The notes below the pieces were generated by a model that was not told the DNA's origin, did no database searches, and saw nothing but the letters and a program-made list of their open reading frames with translations. DNA of 64,000 nt from Parahoeflea olei (GTDB taxonomy: Bacteria; Pseudomonadota; Alphaproteobacteria; Rhizobiales; Rhizobiaceae): the NCBI RefSeq assembly GCF_001703635.1, contig NZ_LQZT01000005.1:42863-106862 (forward strand). Reading direction: 5' to 3'. Position 1 is the first letter of the stretch. Every line of letters begins with the position of its first letter. This document shows, one piece after another, positions 1 through 9,568 of this stretch. The translations under genes were made by a program, and so were the position numbers.

Positions 1-717
1 TGCTTCGCTTTCGAGCCCCATCGCATAATAGGTCTCGACCAGACGCGCGAGCGCCTCCTCGATCTGACGGGTATTGGGATAGGTCTCCACCACCTGGCGG
101 AAGCGGTTTGCGGCCGCGACATATTCCTTGCGTTCGAGATAGTAGCGCCCGACCTGCATTTCCTTGCCGGCGAGCTGGTCGCGGGCATAGCGGAGCTTGG
201 CCTGGCTGTCCTCGACATATTCCGAATCGGGGTAGCGCTCGATCACCTCGGTAAAGGCGGCGATGGCGCGCTGCGAGGTGCGCTGGTCGCGCGTCACTTC
301 CGGGATCTGCCGGTAGTAGGACAGGCCCACGATGTATTGCGCGTAGGCCGCGTCCTCGTCATTGGGATAGAGGCTCAAATAGCGCGAAGCGGTGTTGATC
401 GCCTCGGTATACTGGCCCTGGCGATAATTGGCGAAGGCGTTCATCACCATCGCCTTGCGCGCGAATTCCGAATAGGGATGCTGCTTGTCGATCGCCTCGA
501 ACTTGCGGCTGGCCTCGGTCAGCTGGCCGGCCTGCAGGTTGGCCAGACCCTGGTTGTAGAGCACGTCGGCCGGCTCCACGGACTGCGCATAGGCGGTAAT
601 GTCGATGTCCTGATCCGATTGGCACGCGCCAAGCAGAGACGAAACACCAGCCAGCCCGGCGACCAAGAACGCAACCCTTACCGCGCGCCCGCGCTCGCCC
701 ATGACGGAAGACAACAT
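1..717 (-). CDS. bamD: Outer membrane assembly lipoprotein BamD (3' end outside window)
   Basis: Component of the BAM complex that inserts beta-barrel proteins into the outer membrane; a periplasmic TPR lipoprotein anchored to the inner leaflet of the outer membrane. Translation from ATG at 717 gives a basic N-terminus, a hydrophobic stretch and a lipobox LLGAC with the lipidated Cys near residue 32. Helical TPR repeats follow (for example [20 protein letters not shown], then [16 protein letters not shown]). An internal ATG at 702 is an alternative start, but 717 leaves a complete signal. The reading frame is open to the left edge, so the C-terminal part is missing. It lies downstream of lpxC on the same strand, the usual rhizobial order. 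A 182-bp gap before it means it may have its own promoter. Confidence 0.93.
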   Translation of the reverse strand, partial: MLSSVMGERGRAVRVAFLVAGLAGVSSLLGACQSDQDIDITAYAQSVEPADVLYNQGLANLQAGQLTEASRKFEAIDKQHPYSEFARKAMVMNAFANYRQGQYTEAINTASRYLSLYPNDEDAAYAQYIVGLSYYRQIPEVTRDQRTSQRAIAAFTEVIERYPDSEYVEDSQAKLRYARDQLAGKEMQVGRYYLERKEYVAAANRFRQVVETYPNTRQIEEALARLVETYYAMGLESEA

Positions 718-899
718 CGTACAAAACCTTTCAACTGCCGCTGAAGCATTCACCCCACGGAACCAGACCCGCGTTTCTACTCGGAAAAGACCGGACTTCG
801 CAACGTCATGATCGCGCTTTGCCGCAATTTTGTGGCAGAGCCGCGGTCGAAAACAGCCGCATGGAAATGATTTGCGCAGGCCTGTCGGCGCCGGTGGAC

Positions 900-1853
900 T
901 CAGATGTCCCAGGGGGCGAAAGTGGCGGCATTGACGGCCACCAGTTCGCCATGGCGAACCGTGTTGCGCCGCGCCGGTGCCTCGACCACCTCATAGGCCG
1001 AATGATCGGCCAGCAGCGCCCGGAGCGCCAGCGCATTGAGCTTGTGGCCGCCGCGGTAGCTGCGGTAGCAGCCGATGAACTGTGCACCGGCGAGCGCCAG
1101 ATCGCCCACGGCGTCGAGCGTCTTGTGGCGGACGAATTCGTCGCGGTAGCGCAGGCCTTCGATATTGATGACCTTGCCGTCGTCGCCGATCACCACCGAG
1201 TTTTCGAGCGAGGAGCCGAGTGCGTGGCCCGAAGCCCAGAGCCGCTCGACATCGCGCATGAAGCCGAAGGTGCGGGCGCGGGCGAGTTCGCGGCGGAAAG
1301 TGTCGGCCGTGACTTCGCCCTTCCAGGACTGGCGTCCGATCAGCTGCGTGTCGAAATCGATGTCGATTTCGAAACGGGTGCCGTTGTGCTGCGTGAATTC
1401 GGCCCAGGATCCGCCCATTTCGATGCGGACCGGCTTGATGACGCGCACATAGCGACGCTTGACCGGATGATTGATGAGGCCGGCGCTGTCGAGTGCCTCG
1501 ATGAACACGGCGGCGCTGCCGTCCATGATCGGCACTTCGCTGCCGTAAAGATCGATCGAGATATTGTCGACGCCGAGCGCATAGAGCGCAGCCATCAGGT
1601 GCTCGACGGTGGCCACCGAACGGTCGGGTGCGCGGCCGAGAAGCGTGCACAGATCGGTGGAGCCGACCTGCGAAGAGACGGCGCGGACGCTGATCACTTC
1701 ACCGGAAGAATGGTGCCGATTGAAAACGATCCCGGTGTCGGGATCGGCGGGATGGAAGGAAATGGAGACGTTTTCGCCTGAATGAACCCCGATACCGGAC
1801 AGCGAAACGGACCGCGAAATCGTGGTTTGAAGACCAACTATATTGCCACTCAT
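900..1853 (-). CDS. lpxC: UDP-3-O-acyl-N-acetylglucosamine deacetylase LpxC
   Basis: Zinc-dependent deacetylase, the committed step of lipid A synthesis in the cytoplasm. The sequence begins with [20 protein letters not shown], the family N-terminus, and carries the Zn ligand motif [15 protein letters not shown], the second ligand region [15 protein letters not shown] and a C-terminal YRGGHKLN with the catalytic His. The length, about 317 residues, matches the family. Starts at 1874 and 1865 in the same frame would add only a few residues. I chose ATG at 1853 because homologues begin just before this GLQTTI block and a GGCGGG stretch sits 5 nt upstream. It lies downstream of ftsZ but is separated from it by a good terminator and a candidate promoter, so it is probably an independent unit. 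Confidence 0.96.
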   Translation of the reverse strand: MSGNIVGLQTTISRSVSLSGIGVHSGENVSISFHPADPDTGIVFNRHHSSGEVISVRAVSSQVGSTDLCTLLGRAPDRSVATVEHLMAALYALGVDNISIDLYGSEVPIMDGSAAVFIEALDSAGLINHPVKRRYVRVIKPVRIEMGGSWAEFTQHNGTRFEIDIDFDTQLIGRQSWKGEVTADTFRRELARARTFGFMRDVERLWASGHALGSSLENSVVIGDDGKVINIEGLRYRDEFVRHKTLDAVGDLALAGAQFIGCYRSYRGGHKLNALALRALLADHSAYEVVEAPARRNTVRHGELVAVNAATFAPWDI

Positions 1854-1977
1854 AAGGCCCGCCATTTCCCGCATGTTTTGGCACGGCCACTCATGGCCAT
1901 GTTGCCCCCGAAATTCCAGAGCAATCGCACGTTACCCCCACGTGACCGACTGCCCCAACCCCTTGTTGTCGATCCGC

Positions 1978-2006
1978 AAGATATGATGTCAGTCCGGAGT
2001 TTCCAA
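1978..2006 (-). promoter_or_regulatory. Candidate sigma-70 promoter for lpxC
   Basis: On the minus strand TTGGAA (2001-2006) and TATCTT (1978-1983) are separated by exactly 17 bp, about 115 bp upstream of the lpxC start. An inverted repeat GTTAC-N6-GTAAC at 2027-2042 sits just upstream of the -35 and could be an operator. Inferred by eye from hexamer similarity only. Confidence 0.4.
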
Positions 2007-2068
2007 ATCACGCTTTTTTTCCTTCTGTTACGACACTGTAACGTGACGCCTCCCGGAATACTCCAAAT

Positions 2069-2083
2069 TTAACAATGAGTTAG
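2069..2083 (+). promoter_or_regulatory. CtrA-like box TTAA-N7-TTAG
   Basis: The sequence TTAACAATGAGTTAG matches the alphaproteobacterial CtrA consensus TTAA-N7-TTAA with one mismatch. It lies in the ftsZ-lpxC gap, between the ftsZ terminator and the candidate lpxC promoter. A second site of the same form lies upstream of mraZ at 24757-24771. Whether CtrA binds is inference. Confidence 0.35.
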
Positions 2084-2117
2084 AAAAACGGCGTGGCGAC
2101 CTCGCAGCCGCCACACC
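2084..2117 (-). terminator. Rho-independent terminator of ftsZ
   Basis: On the minus strand a stem CGGTGTGGCG / CGCCACGCCG (one G-U pair, loop of about 10 nt) is followed directly by GTTTTT. It lies 29 bp after the ftsZ stop codon and would close the ddlB-ftsQ-ftsA-ftsZ transcript. Confidence 0.75.
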
Positions 2118-2145
2118 GGAAATGTTACACACTGTTACCGGCTGC

Positions 2146-3858
2146 TCACTTGCTCTGCCGGCGCAGGAACGCGGGAATCTCCAGCTGCTCGTCGTCGTGA
2201 CTCGTGCGCGCCTGCGGCGTCACCCGGCCCTGGTCGTCGAGCTGCCCGCGACGCGGTGCATAGACGCTTGCCTCGGGCGACAGCGGACGCCGTGCCTGGG
2301 GGGCCGGAGCGGCCTGGGCCGCAGCCGCATGATCGTCTTCCTCGCGGCGGCCGAGCGAATTCGACAGACGCTTGAGCAGACCCATCGGACCGCGTTCGTC
2401 GCCCTGGGCATGGGCCTGCAGGCGGTGCTCGATCTCGGCCTTGACCACCGGCGGGAAGTCCTCGACCCGGGGCATGCGCACGGGCTCGGGCTCGGCGCGC
2501 ATCACTGGCGCCTGCGGAACAGGCTGCGGGGCGGGGGCGGGTGCGGCCGGGCGCGGGGCAGCGGCCATCGCGGGTGCGGCAGCAACCGGCTGCGGGGCGG
2601 CGACGCTTTCAGCGGTGCCGGTGAACAGGCGGCTCTGCGGCTGGAAACCCGGCTGGGCGGCTGCCTGCTGGGGCCGGGCCATCTCGGCCTGGGTGGCGAT
2701 GTCGAGTTCGCGCTCCAGTTCGGCTTCCGCCGACAGGATGGTGTCGGCAACCGGATCGCGGGGAGCCGGGGCCGGAGCGGCCTGCGCCACGGGAGCCGCG
2801 GCCGGGCGGGCGGCCTGCGGCTGCGGGGCAGCGGCCGGACGGACAGCCGGGCGCGGCGCCGTCATCGTCGGACGCTGCTCGACGGCACCTTCCACGCGGT
2901 CGATGCCGGTGGCGACGACCGAGACGCGAATCAGGCCTTCGAGCGCTTCGTCGAAGGTCGCGCCGAGGATGATGTTGGCGTCGGCATCGACTTCCTCGCG
3001 GATGCGGGTTGCCGCCTCGTCGACTTCGAACAGCGTCATGTCGCGGCCGCCGGTGATCGAGATCAGCAGGCCCTGCGCGCCCTTCATCGTGGTTTCGTCA
3101 AGCAGCGGGTTGGCGATCGCGGCTTCGGCAGCGGCCATTGCGCGGCCTTCGCCCGAGGCTTCGCCGGTGCCCATCATGGCGCGACCCATCTCGCGCATCA
3201 CCGAACGGACGTCGGCGAAGTCGAGGTTGATCAGGCCTTCCTTGACCATCAGGTCGGTGATGCAGGCCACGCCCGAATAGAGCACCTGGTCGGCCATCGC
3301 GAAGGCGTCGGCGAAGGTGGTCTTGTCGTTGGCGATGCGGAACAGGTTCTGGTTCGGGATGACGATCAGCGTATCGACGCATTTCTGCAATTCGTCGATA
3401 CCCGATTCGGCGAGGCGCATGCGGCGCTGGCCTTCGAAGTGGAACGGCTTGGTGACGACGCCGACGGTCAGGATGCCCTTGTTGCGGGCGGCCTGGGCGA
3501 CCACGGGAGCAGCCCCGGTGCCAGTGCCGCCGCCCATGCCGGCGGTGACGAAGCACATGTGGGTGCCGTTCAGGTGATCGTTGATCTCGTCGATGCATTC
3601 CTCGGCGGCCGCACGGCCGACTTCGGGCTGCGAGCCGGCGCCGAGGCCCTCGGTCACGGCAACGCCGAGCTGGATCAGGCGATCGGATTTGGACATGGTC
3701 AGCGCCTGGGCGTCCGTGTTGGCGACGACGAAGTCGACGCCCTGGAGCCCCGCATTGATCATGTTGTTGACGGCGTTGCCGCCGCCGCCGCCCACACCGA
3801 ACACCGTGATGCGCGGCTTCAGCTCGGTGATATCCGGCTTCTGCAAATTGATGGTCAT
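2146..3858 (-). CDS. ftsZ: Cell division protein FtsZ
   Basis: Tubulin-like GTPase that forms the cytokinetic Z ring. Translation from ATG at 3858 gives 570 residues: N-terminal [10 protein letters not shown], the nucleotide loop [14 protein letters not shown] near 21-34, the tubulin signature [10 protein letters not shown] near 109-118, and the T7 loop region [12 protein letters not shown] very long linker rich in Pro, Ala and Gln follows, ending in the conserved FtsA/ZipA-binding peptide EIPAFLRRQ. The long linker is typical of Rhizobiales. The start is fixed by a strong AAGGAAGG site a few bases upstream; the frame stays open for 42 codons further upstream but that part is not FtsZ-like. 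It follows ftsA after 58 bp. Confidence 0.98.
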   Translation of the reverse strand: MTINLQKPDITELKPRITVFGVGGGGGNAVNNMINAGLQGVDFVVANTDAQALTMSKSDRLIQLGVAVTEGLGAGSQPEVGRAAAEECIDEINDHLNGTHMCFVTAGMGGGTGTGAAPVVAQAARNKGILTVGVVTKPFHFEGQRRMRLAESGIDELQKCVDTLIVIPNQNLFRIANDKTTFADAFAMADQVLYSGVACITDLMVKEGLINLDFADVRSVMREMGRAMMGTGEASGEGRAMAAAEAAIANPLLDETTMKGAQGLLISITGGRDMTLFEVDEAATRIREEVDADANIILGATFDEALEGLIRVSVVATGIDRVEGAVEQRPTMTAPRPAVRPAAAPQPQAARPAAAPVAQAAPAPAPRDPVADTILSAEAELERELDIATQAEMARPQQAAAQPGFQPQSRLFTGTAESVAAPQPVAAAPAMAAAPRPAAPAPAPQPVPQAPVMRAEPEPVRMPRVEDFPPVVKAEIEHRLQAHAQGDERGPMGLLKRLSNSLGRREEDDHAAAAQAAPAPQARRPLSPEASVYAPRRGQLDDQGRVTPQARTSHDDEQLEIPAFLRRQSK

Positions 3859-3916
3859 GGCACCCGTTCCTTCCTTGTCACATGGCCGCACCGCCGCGTG
3901 GGCCAATTCGATAGAT

Positions 3917-5245
3917 TCAAAAACTTTCCTTGAGCCACTGCCCCATCCGGGACAGGCGGCCCCCCGCACCGGCCATGGCGGCAAAGCCGCCCTCGCCTGC
4001 GCCGTGGGATTCGAGATGGGCGACCTGCGGATAGATCATCAGGCCGACTGCCGTAGAGAATGCGGGTCCCTTGGCCGCGGCCGGAAGTCCGGAGACCCCC
4101 AGCGGACGGCCGATGCGGACATTCCGCGCGAGGATCCGCCGCGCCGATTCGCTGAGGCCGGTGAGCTGGCTGGCGCCACCGGTCAGCACGATGCGTTTGC
4201 CCACGAGCGCCGAATAGCCCGACTGCTGGATCCGGTCGCGCAGCATTTCCAGGGTTTCCTCGACGCGTGCCCGCACGATGCGCGAGACCAGCCCGCGCGG
4301 CACATGGGTCGGAAGGTCCCGCTCGTCCTCGCCGATCGGCGGGATCGAGATCACGTCCCGGTCTTCGCCGGCCTGCGGCAGCGCCGAGCCGTGCACAACC
4401 TTGATGCGCTCGGCATCGTCGAGCCGCGTCGACAGACCGCGCGCCAGATCCATGGTCACATGGTGGCCGCCGAGCGCGATCGCGTCGGCATGCACGAGCT
4501 TGCCCTCGACAAACACGGAAATCGTGGTGGTGCCGCCGCCCATGTCGATGGCGGCGCAGCCCATTTCGGCCTCGTCGGAGACCAGCGCGGCCAGTCCCGA
4601 GGCATAGGGCGTGGCGACCATCGCCTCGACCGTGAGGTGGGCGCGGTTGATCGACAGTTCGAGATTCTTGAGCGGTGCGCGATCGGCCGACAGCACATGC
4701 ATGTCGACGCCGAGCACATCGCCATACATGCCCGCGGGATCGGCGATGCCGCGCTCTCCGTCGAGCGTGTAGCTCGAGGGAAGCGAATGCAGGATCGCCC
4801 GCTCGCTGCCCTGGCCGAGGCGCGTGGCGGCATTGACCACCCGCGCGAGATCGCCGGCGGCGATTTCATGCCCGCCCAGATTGACCGAGGACGAGTGGAT
4901 CTCGCTCTTCAGCCGGCCGGCGGTGACGTTGACGATCAGGCTTTCCGCGGTGACGCCGGCCATCCGCTCGGCCGCATCGACGGCGAGACGGACCGAGCTT
5001 TCGACCGCGTCCATGTCGGAAATGACGCCGGCTTTCAGCCCGCGCGACTTCTGGTGGCCGAGGCCGATGATCTCGATCCGGTGGGTGCGGCCGGCGAGCA
5101 GCTCGCTGCCTTCGACGGGCGTCAGCCGGCCGATCATGCAGACGACCTTGGACGAGCCGATATCGAGCACGGTGACGATGCTGACGCGCTTGTTCGACAG
5201 CGGCTTGAGCCGGGGCAGCACGGACGAGGGGCGGAAGAAACTCAC
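3917..5245 (-). CDS. ftsA: Cell division protein FtsA
   Basis: Actin-like ATPase that tethers FtsZ to the inner membrane. It has 442 residues from a GTG start at 5245 whose first bases overlap the ftsQ stop (GTGA). Visible motifs are the phosphate-1 loop [17 protein letters not shown], the second phosphate loop [14 protein letters not shown] and the adenosine motif [12 protein letters not shown]. The C-terminus [13 protein letters not shown] is an amphipathic helix of the membrane-targeting type. The frame is open well upstream inside ftsQ, but only the part from GTG has FtsA similarity. A GGAG site lies 8 nt upstream inside ftsQ. It is translationally coupled to ftsQ and precedes ftsZ. Confidence 0.96.
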   Translation of the reverse strand: MSFFRPSSVLPRLKPLSNKRVSIVTVLDIGSSKVVCMIGRLTPVEGSELLAGRTHRIEIIGLGHQKSRGLKAGVISDMDAVESSVRLAVDAAERMAGVTAESLIVNVTAGRLKSEIHSSSVNLGGHEIAAGDLARVVNAATRLGQGSERAILHSLPSSYTLDGERGIADPAGMYGDVLGVDMHVLSADRAPLKNLELSINRAHLTVEAMVATPYASGLAALVSDEAEMGCAAIDMGGGTTTISVFVEGKLVHADAIALGGHHVTMDLARGLSTRLDDAERIKVVHGSALPQAGEDRDVISIPPIGEDERDLPTHVPRGLVSRIVRARVEETLEMLRDRIQQSGYSALVGKRIVLTGGASQLTGLSESARRILARNVRIGRPLGVSGLPAAAKGPAFSTAVGLMIYPQVAHLESHGAGEGGFAAMAGAGGRLSRMGQWLKESF

Positions 5246-6171
5246 GATCTGCTCTCCGCCTTGATGGCCTTGGCGCGGGCTTCCAGCGCCTGCTTGCGAC
5301 GCTCGAAGGAGGCCTCGGAAAGCTTCAGCGTCACCCGGTCGGCAAGCCGCAGGTCGACGGCGGTGATGTCGCGCGACAGCACGTCCCGGCCGGCATCGAA
5401 GGCGGCGAAGCGGTCGAGCGCAGCACCGATATTGTCCTCGGGAAGGCTGAGCGTGACGCCGTTGTCGAGCCTGAGATCCCAGCGCCGGTCGGCGATGCGG
5501 ATGGCGGCCTTCACCCGGGCGCGCAGCTCCGGGTAGAACAATAGCCGCGCTTCGAGTTCGTCGGCGGCGCGGTCGGCGCCAAGCCCCACATAGAGCGGCA
5601 GGTCGGCATGGCGGGCGCCGGTGAGCGGGGCGATCACGTCGCCGCGCGCATCGATCAGCGAGAGCATGTCGCCATGTTGCCAGATGCCCACCGGCTTGCG
5701 CTCGGTCAGCACCACCGACAGGCCGCGCGGATAGATCTTCTGCACCTGCGCATCGGTCACCCACGGCAGTTCGAGCAGCTTTTCACGCGCGGCATGGGCG
5801 CTGATGGCGACCACCGAGGTGGAGCCGTCGAGGCCGAGCTGCTGCAGGATATCGATGTCCGAGGTCTCGACATTGCCGCTGACCCGCACATCCTCGAGCG
5901 CGAAACCCGCGCCCGTGGTCACGGCCTGGGTGACGGAGTGGGTGTGGCCACCGAGCGCCATGCCGTAAACGCCGGTTGCGGCCAGAAACACGCAAGCCGC
6001 CACCGATCCGGTATGCGGGCGGATGCCGACACGGCCGGTCGCGAGAGCGGTGAAATAGCGCGCCGGACGACGCAGAAAACGCGGCAGAACAAAAGCGCCC
6101 GGGAACGCTTCGCGTCCGGACGCCGACACCACCTGGGCGGCTCTGCCTTTGTTTTCCCTTATCGACGGCAC
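5242..6171 (-). CDS. ftsQ: Cell division protein FtsQ
   Basis: Bitopic inner-membrane protein of the divisome that links FtsB/FtsL and later division proteins. It has a basic cytoplasmic N-terminus, one membrane segment ([20 protein letters not shown]), a POTRA domain starting at [20 protein letters not shown], and a periplasmic beta domain containing [20 protein letters not shown] chose GTG at 6171 because GGTGGAG lies 8 nt upstream; a TTG at 6192 in the same frame is possible and adds 7 residues. The start overlaps the 3' end of ddlB, and the stop overlaps the ftsA start, so the three genes are coupled. Confidence 0.93.
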   Translation of the reverse strand: MPSIRENKGRAAQVVSASGREAFPGAFVLPRFLRRPARYFTALATGRVGIRPHTGSVAACVFLAATGVYGMALGGHTHSVTQAVTTGAGFALEDVRVSGNVETSDIDILQQLGLDGSTSVVAISAHAAREKLLELPWVTDAQVQKIYPRGLSVVLTERKPVGIWQHGDMLSLIDARGDVIAPLTGARHADLPLYVGLGADRAADELEARLLFYPELRARVKAAIRIADRRWDLRLDNGVTLSLPEDNIGAALDRFAAFDAGRDVLSRDITAVDLRLADRVTLKLSEASFERRKQALEARAKAIKAESRS

Positions 6172-7097
6172 GACGCGTTCTCCACCATCCAACTGACAAA
6201 TTCTTCAAACGAATGGCCCGCCTGCAGGGCCATTTCGGGCGCGAGAGATGTCGGTGTCATGCCGGGCTGGGTGTTGATTTCGAGCCAGATGACCTCCCCG
6301 TTCTCGGAAAATCGGTCATCGTAACGGAAATCTGACCTGCTCACGCCGCGACAGCCGATCGCTTGATGCGCCTTCAACGCCAATTGTCGTATTTTTTGGT
6401 AAACAATTGGTGAAATTTCTGCCGGGCAGACATGTTTGGAGCCGCCGGCGACATATTTCGAATCGTAATCATAAAAGTTGTGCCCTTGCGGCACGATCTC
6501 GGTGACCGCCAGCGCCACGTCGCCCATGACGGTGCAGGTCAGTTCGCGCCCGGCGATGTAGCGCTCGACCATCACCTCATCGCCATAGTGCCATTCGGAG
6601 GAGGCAAGAATCTGCGGCGGATGGCTCTGGTTTTCCTGGACCATCACCACACCGAAGCTCGAGCCTTCGCGGACCGGCTTGACCACATAGGGCGGCGCCA
6701 TGGGATGGGAGGAACCAATGTCGTGGCGGTTCATGACTTTCGATTCCGCCACCGGAATGCCCACGCCCTTGGCCACGATCTTCGACAGCCGCTTGTCCAT
6801 GGCGAGCGCGGAGGCGGTGACGCCCGAATGGGTATAGGGAATGCCCAGATATTCAAGCACGCCCTGGATCGTGCCGTCCTCGCCGAAGGGGCCATGCAGC
6901 GCATTGAAGGCGACATCGGGCTTGAGGTCGGTCAGCACCGCAGCGATGTCCTGTCCCACATCGACGCGGGTGACGCGGTAACCCGCGCGCTCGAGCGCAT
7001 CGGCGCAGGGATTGCCCGAGGCGAGACTGACCGGCCGCTCCGAGGAAAAGCCGCCCATCAGCACGGCCACATGTTTTTTCGCTGCCTCTGAAGTCAT
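6159..7097 (-). CDS. ddlB: D-alanine--D-alanine ligase
   Basis: ATP-grasp enzyme making the D-Ala-D-Ala dipeptide for the peptidoglycan stem. It has 312 residues. Visible elements: N-terminal [40 protein letters not shown], the ATP-binding [14 protein letters not shown], and the metal-binding end [20 protein letters not shown]. It begins the ddlB-ftsQ-ftsA-ftsZ group. The normal upstream partner murB is 3.6 kb away because three foreign genes intervene. The middle and end of the gene contain an AT-rich patch (about 6380-6480) with codons such as ATA and CGA that are unusual for this region, and an 8-bp inverted repeat at 6380-6410. Confidence 0.97.
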   Translation of the reverse strand: MTSEAAKKHVAVLMGGFSSERPVSLASGNPCADALERAGYRVTRVDVGQDIAAVLTDLKPDVAFNALHGPFGEDGTIQGVLEYLGIPYTHSGVTASALAMDKRLSKIVAKGVGIPVAESKVMNRHDIGSSHPMAPPYVVKPVREGSSFGVVMVQENQSHPPQILASSEWHYGDEVMVERYIAGRELTCTVMGDVALAVTEIVPQGHNFYDYDSKYVAGGSKHVCPAEISPIVYQKIRQLALKAHQAIGCRGVSRSDFRYDDRFSENGEVIWLEINTQPGMTPTSLAPEMALQAGHSFEEFVSWMVENASCRR

Positions 7098-7404
7098 TCA
7101 GGTCCTCGTTCCGTCCCGGTTCCGGGTCCGCTGATCGCCATTCCGGTCGCGCTTGTGGTGATTCGGCCTAACCCGTACCACGTTGAAAGCACTCAGTTAC
7201 AGGCCAGAATAACCGGCGAAGGTTGCGCCAAGCCATCCTGTTGCATCGCGGACCGGGCCGTTTTGCGGCGAAGGCGGACAAACTTCGACCGTGCGGAAGC
7301 TTGCATGACCCGCGCGGCCCTTCCCATCGGCTTGCGCCGCAACGGACCAGCATGGCATCCATAGGATCCGCGCAATCATCCCGAGCCGACAAGGACCAAA
7401 GCCC
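7098..7404. other. Intergenic region between ddlB and the P1 peptidase
   Basis: About 307 bp separate two divergent genes, so promoters for both ddlB-ftsQAZ (minus) and the peptidase (plus) must lie here. I see no convincing -35/-10 pair and no RNA gene. Open frames crossing it lack ribosome sites and family features. Confidence 0.5.
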
Positions 7405-8532
7405 ATGCCAAGCCATCCCCTGCCCGACGCCTGGTCGACCACGCCTTCGGGCAAGCTTCGCGCGCGCGGGCTCGGGCTGCCGTTCGAAGGCCTCTGCGGG
7501 CCGTGCAACGCCATCACCGACGTGCCCGGCGTCCGCGTCGGCTACGTCACCCTCATCGAGGGGCACGGGCCTCTCAAGCCCGGCAAGGGTCCGGTGCGCA
7601 CGGGCGTGACGGCCATCGTCCCGCGCGAAGCGGAACGGATGCACGAGCCGCTGTTTGCCGGTTTCTTCAGCCTGAACGGCAACGGCGAACTCAGCGGCAC
7701 GCATTACATCGAGGAAACCGGCAAGTTCGGGCTGCCGATCACCCTCACCAACACCCATTCCTGCGGGATCGCCCGTGATGCCACCATCCGCTGGGCGGTC
7801 GATCGCCTGGCCGACCGCTTCCATGACGACTTCGCCCTGCCGGTGGCGGCGGAAACCTATGACGGCTTCCTCAACGACATCAACGGCTTTCACGTGCAAA
7901 CCGGGCACGTGCTCGAGGCGATCGAAAATGCGCGGGGCGGCCCGATCGAGGAAGGCAGCGTCGGCGGCGGTACCGGCATGAAGTGCTTCGGCTTCAAGGC
8001 AGGCTCCGGCACCGCTTCCCGGCGGGTGAGTCAGTTTGGCGCGGACTATACGGTCGGCGTGTTCGTGCAGGCCAATTTCGGCACCCGACGGCATCTGACC
8101 ATTCTCGGCCGGCCCGTCGGCACCGATCCGGAGCTTCCGCAGATGCGCGAGAACACCGCCGACACCGAACTGAGCTCGATCATCGCCGTGATCGCCACCG
8201 ATGCCCCGTTCCTGCCGCACCAGCTCAAGCGTCTGGCGCGGCGGGCGACCTTCGGCATCGGCCGCACCGGCGGCATGGCCAACCACGGATCGGGCGACCT
8301 GTTCCTCGCCTTTTCCACCGCCCATGACGATCCGGGCGGCGGCGCCCTGCGCAGCCTGAGCTTCATCCCTGACGAGGATATCGATCCGTTCTTCGAAGCG
8401 GTGGTGCAGGCCACCGAGGAAGCCATCCTGAATGCCATGATCGCCAATGCGGACATGACCGGCCGGGACGGCAATTTCGTGCCGGCGCTGCCGCATGCGG
8501 CGGTGCGCCGTGCATTCGGGCTTCAGCCATGA
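7405..8532 (+). CDS. P1 family (DmpA-type) aminopeptidase
   Basis: Ntn-fold serine peptidase of family S58, known members of which are L-aminopeptidase/D-esterase or beta-peptidyl aminopeptidase. They mature by self-cleavage before a Ser that becomes the nucleophile. The 375 residues contain the N-terminal NAITDVPGVRVGYVTLIEG, ITLTNTHSCGIARDA, EGSVGGGTGMKCFGFKAG, and the beta-chain start SIIAVIATDAPFLPHQLKR. The probable cleavage is between Ser257 and Ser258; DmpA has Gly at the first position and BapA has Asn, so this site varies. No signal peptide is visible, so it is probably cytoplasmic. It faces against the dcw genes and stands alone. A role in cell wall peptide recycling would be speculation. 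Confidence 0.9.
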   Translation: MPSHPLPDAWSTTPSGKLRARGLGLPFEGLCGPCNAITDVPGVRVGYVTLIEGHGPLKPGKGPVRTGVTAIVPREAERMHEPLFAGFFSLNGNGELSGTHYIEETGKFGLPITLTNTHSCGIARDATIRWAVDRLADRFHDDFALPVAAETYDGFLNDINGFHVQTGHVLEAIENARGGPIEEGSVGGGTGMKCFGFKAGSGTASRRVSQFGADYTVGVFVQANFGTRRHLTILGRPVGTDPELPQMRENTADTELSSIIAVIATDAPFLPHQLKRLARRATFGIGRTGGMANHGSGDLFLAFSTAHDDPGGGALRSLSFIPDEDIDPFFEAVVQATEEAILNAMIANADMTGRDGNFVPALPHAAVRRAFGLQP

Positions 8533-8557
8533 GCCAAGATCATGCCCGTCGGCCGTG

Positions 8558-9415
8558 TCAGCCCGCCGAGGCCCGGGGCGCGGCGGCTGCGACAACCTCC
8601 CGCTCCGGCACCGATCCGGTGTCGTAGCACAGCTCGATCCGGTCGCGGCCCAACGCCTTGGCGGCATAGAGCGCCTTGTCGGCGCGCGAGAAGGTTTCCC
8701 GGAAACTCTGCCCCGGAAGCGCACGGGTGACCCCGCCGGAGATGGTGGCATTGATCGCGGCCGCGTCGATGCTCACCTTGAGCCCGGCTATCCGGATCCG
8801 GGCAAGTTCGCCGAGCGCGGTGAATTCGGCGAATCCCAGCTCGGCGCTGAACACGGCAAATTCCTCGCCGCCGATACGGCCGCAGACGCCCCGCCCGGCA
8901 AACACCGAGGACAGCGTCGCGCCGACCTTGACGATCACCTCGTCCCCGGCGGCGTGACCGTAGCGGTCATTGACGAATTTGAAGCGGTCGATGTCGACCA
9001 CCATCAACACCTTGTCGCGGTCGCAGGCTTCGAACTGTTCCAGGAAGGACCGTCGGTTGGCGAGCCCCGACAACACGTCGGTGCGGCTGAGAAGCTCGAG
9101 TTCGGCGCGCGACACGCTCAGATCGTAGATCGCAAATCCGATCACCGCATAGGCCACGACCGCGACCGAAAAGGCGATCGCCGGCGTGAGCATCGTGGCC
9201 GTGATGAAGCCATCCATCAACGTGTAGGGAAGCAACCCCACCTGCGCGAGAAGCGCCTGGGAGGAAATGTCGATGGCATAGGCCAGCACGGCGATCTTGC
9301 ACGCCATCAGCGTCGCCTTGCGCCAGACCTGGAGCGGGGATTCGAATTCACCCAGCGTCAGCTGACGGATAATCCAGTTTTGGGCTCCCGCCACGATGGT
9401 ATCGATCCAGTTCAT
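8558..9415 (-). CDS. Membrane diguanylate cyclase (GGDEF), copy 1
   Basis: Makes cyclic di-GMP from two GTP. It has 285 residues from ATG at 9415 (GTG at 9421 is possible). The first 100 residues hold two or three hydrophobic segments (KIAVLAYAIDISSQALLA, then FITATMLTPAIAFSVAVVAYAVIGFAIYD). The GGDEF domain follows: SRTDVLSGLANRR, metal-binding DIDRFKFVND, and the active site RIGGEEF. The RxxD inhibitory site normally upstream of the signature is absent, so product inhibition by that route is unlikely. It is a paralogue of the next gene, with the same layout and a shared upstream element. Both lie between murB and ddlB. The sensory input is unknown. Confidence 0.93.
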   Translation of the reverse strand: MNWIDTIVAGAQNWIIRQLTLGEFESPLQVWRKATLMACKIAVLAYAIDISSQALLAQVGLLPYTLMDGFITATMLTPAIAFSVAVVAYAVIGFAIYDLSVSRAELELLSRTDVLSGLANRRSFLEQFEACDRDKVLMVVDIDRFKFVNDRYGHAAGDEVIVKVGATLSSVFAGRGVCGRIGGEEFAVFSAELGFAEFTALGELARIRIAGLKVSIDAAAINATISGGVTRALPGQSFRETFSRADKALYAAKALGRDRIELCYDTGSVPEREVVAAAAPRASAG

Positions 9416-9504
9416 CGGCACAATATTAGAACAAGCGGATTAATATAATGCTGCGGCGAATCCGGCGTCCTGGAGCCTTTTACGCGACAACGCGGCTTTT
9501 GGGA

Positions 9505-9539
9505 TTGAAACGGCTGCGATGGTGAACCCGGGGTAAACG
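9505..9539 (-). promoter_or_regulatory. Conserved element upstream of GGDEF copy 1
   Basis: On the plus strand it reads TTGAAAC, variable bases with TGC, ATGGTGAA, 5 bp, GGTAAACG. On the coding (minus) strand it contains TTTA-N7-TTCACCAT, the spacing of a CtrA box. It matches the element at 10524-10558 in 27 of 35 positions, about 90 bp before the gene start. Function inferred. Confidence 0.5.
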
Positions 9540-9568
9540 GCCAGTCGCGGGCACCGGCCCGGAACGGA

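Noticed and set aside
3859..3984. Upstream extension of the ftsZ frame
   Set aside because: The extra 42 residues overlap ftsA and lack FtsZ similarity; the ATG at 3858 has a strong ribosome site.
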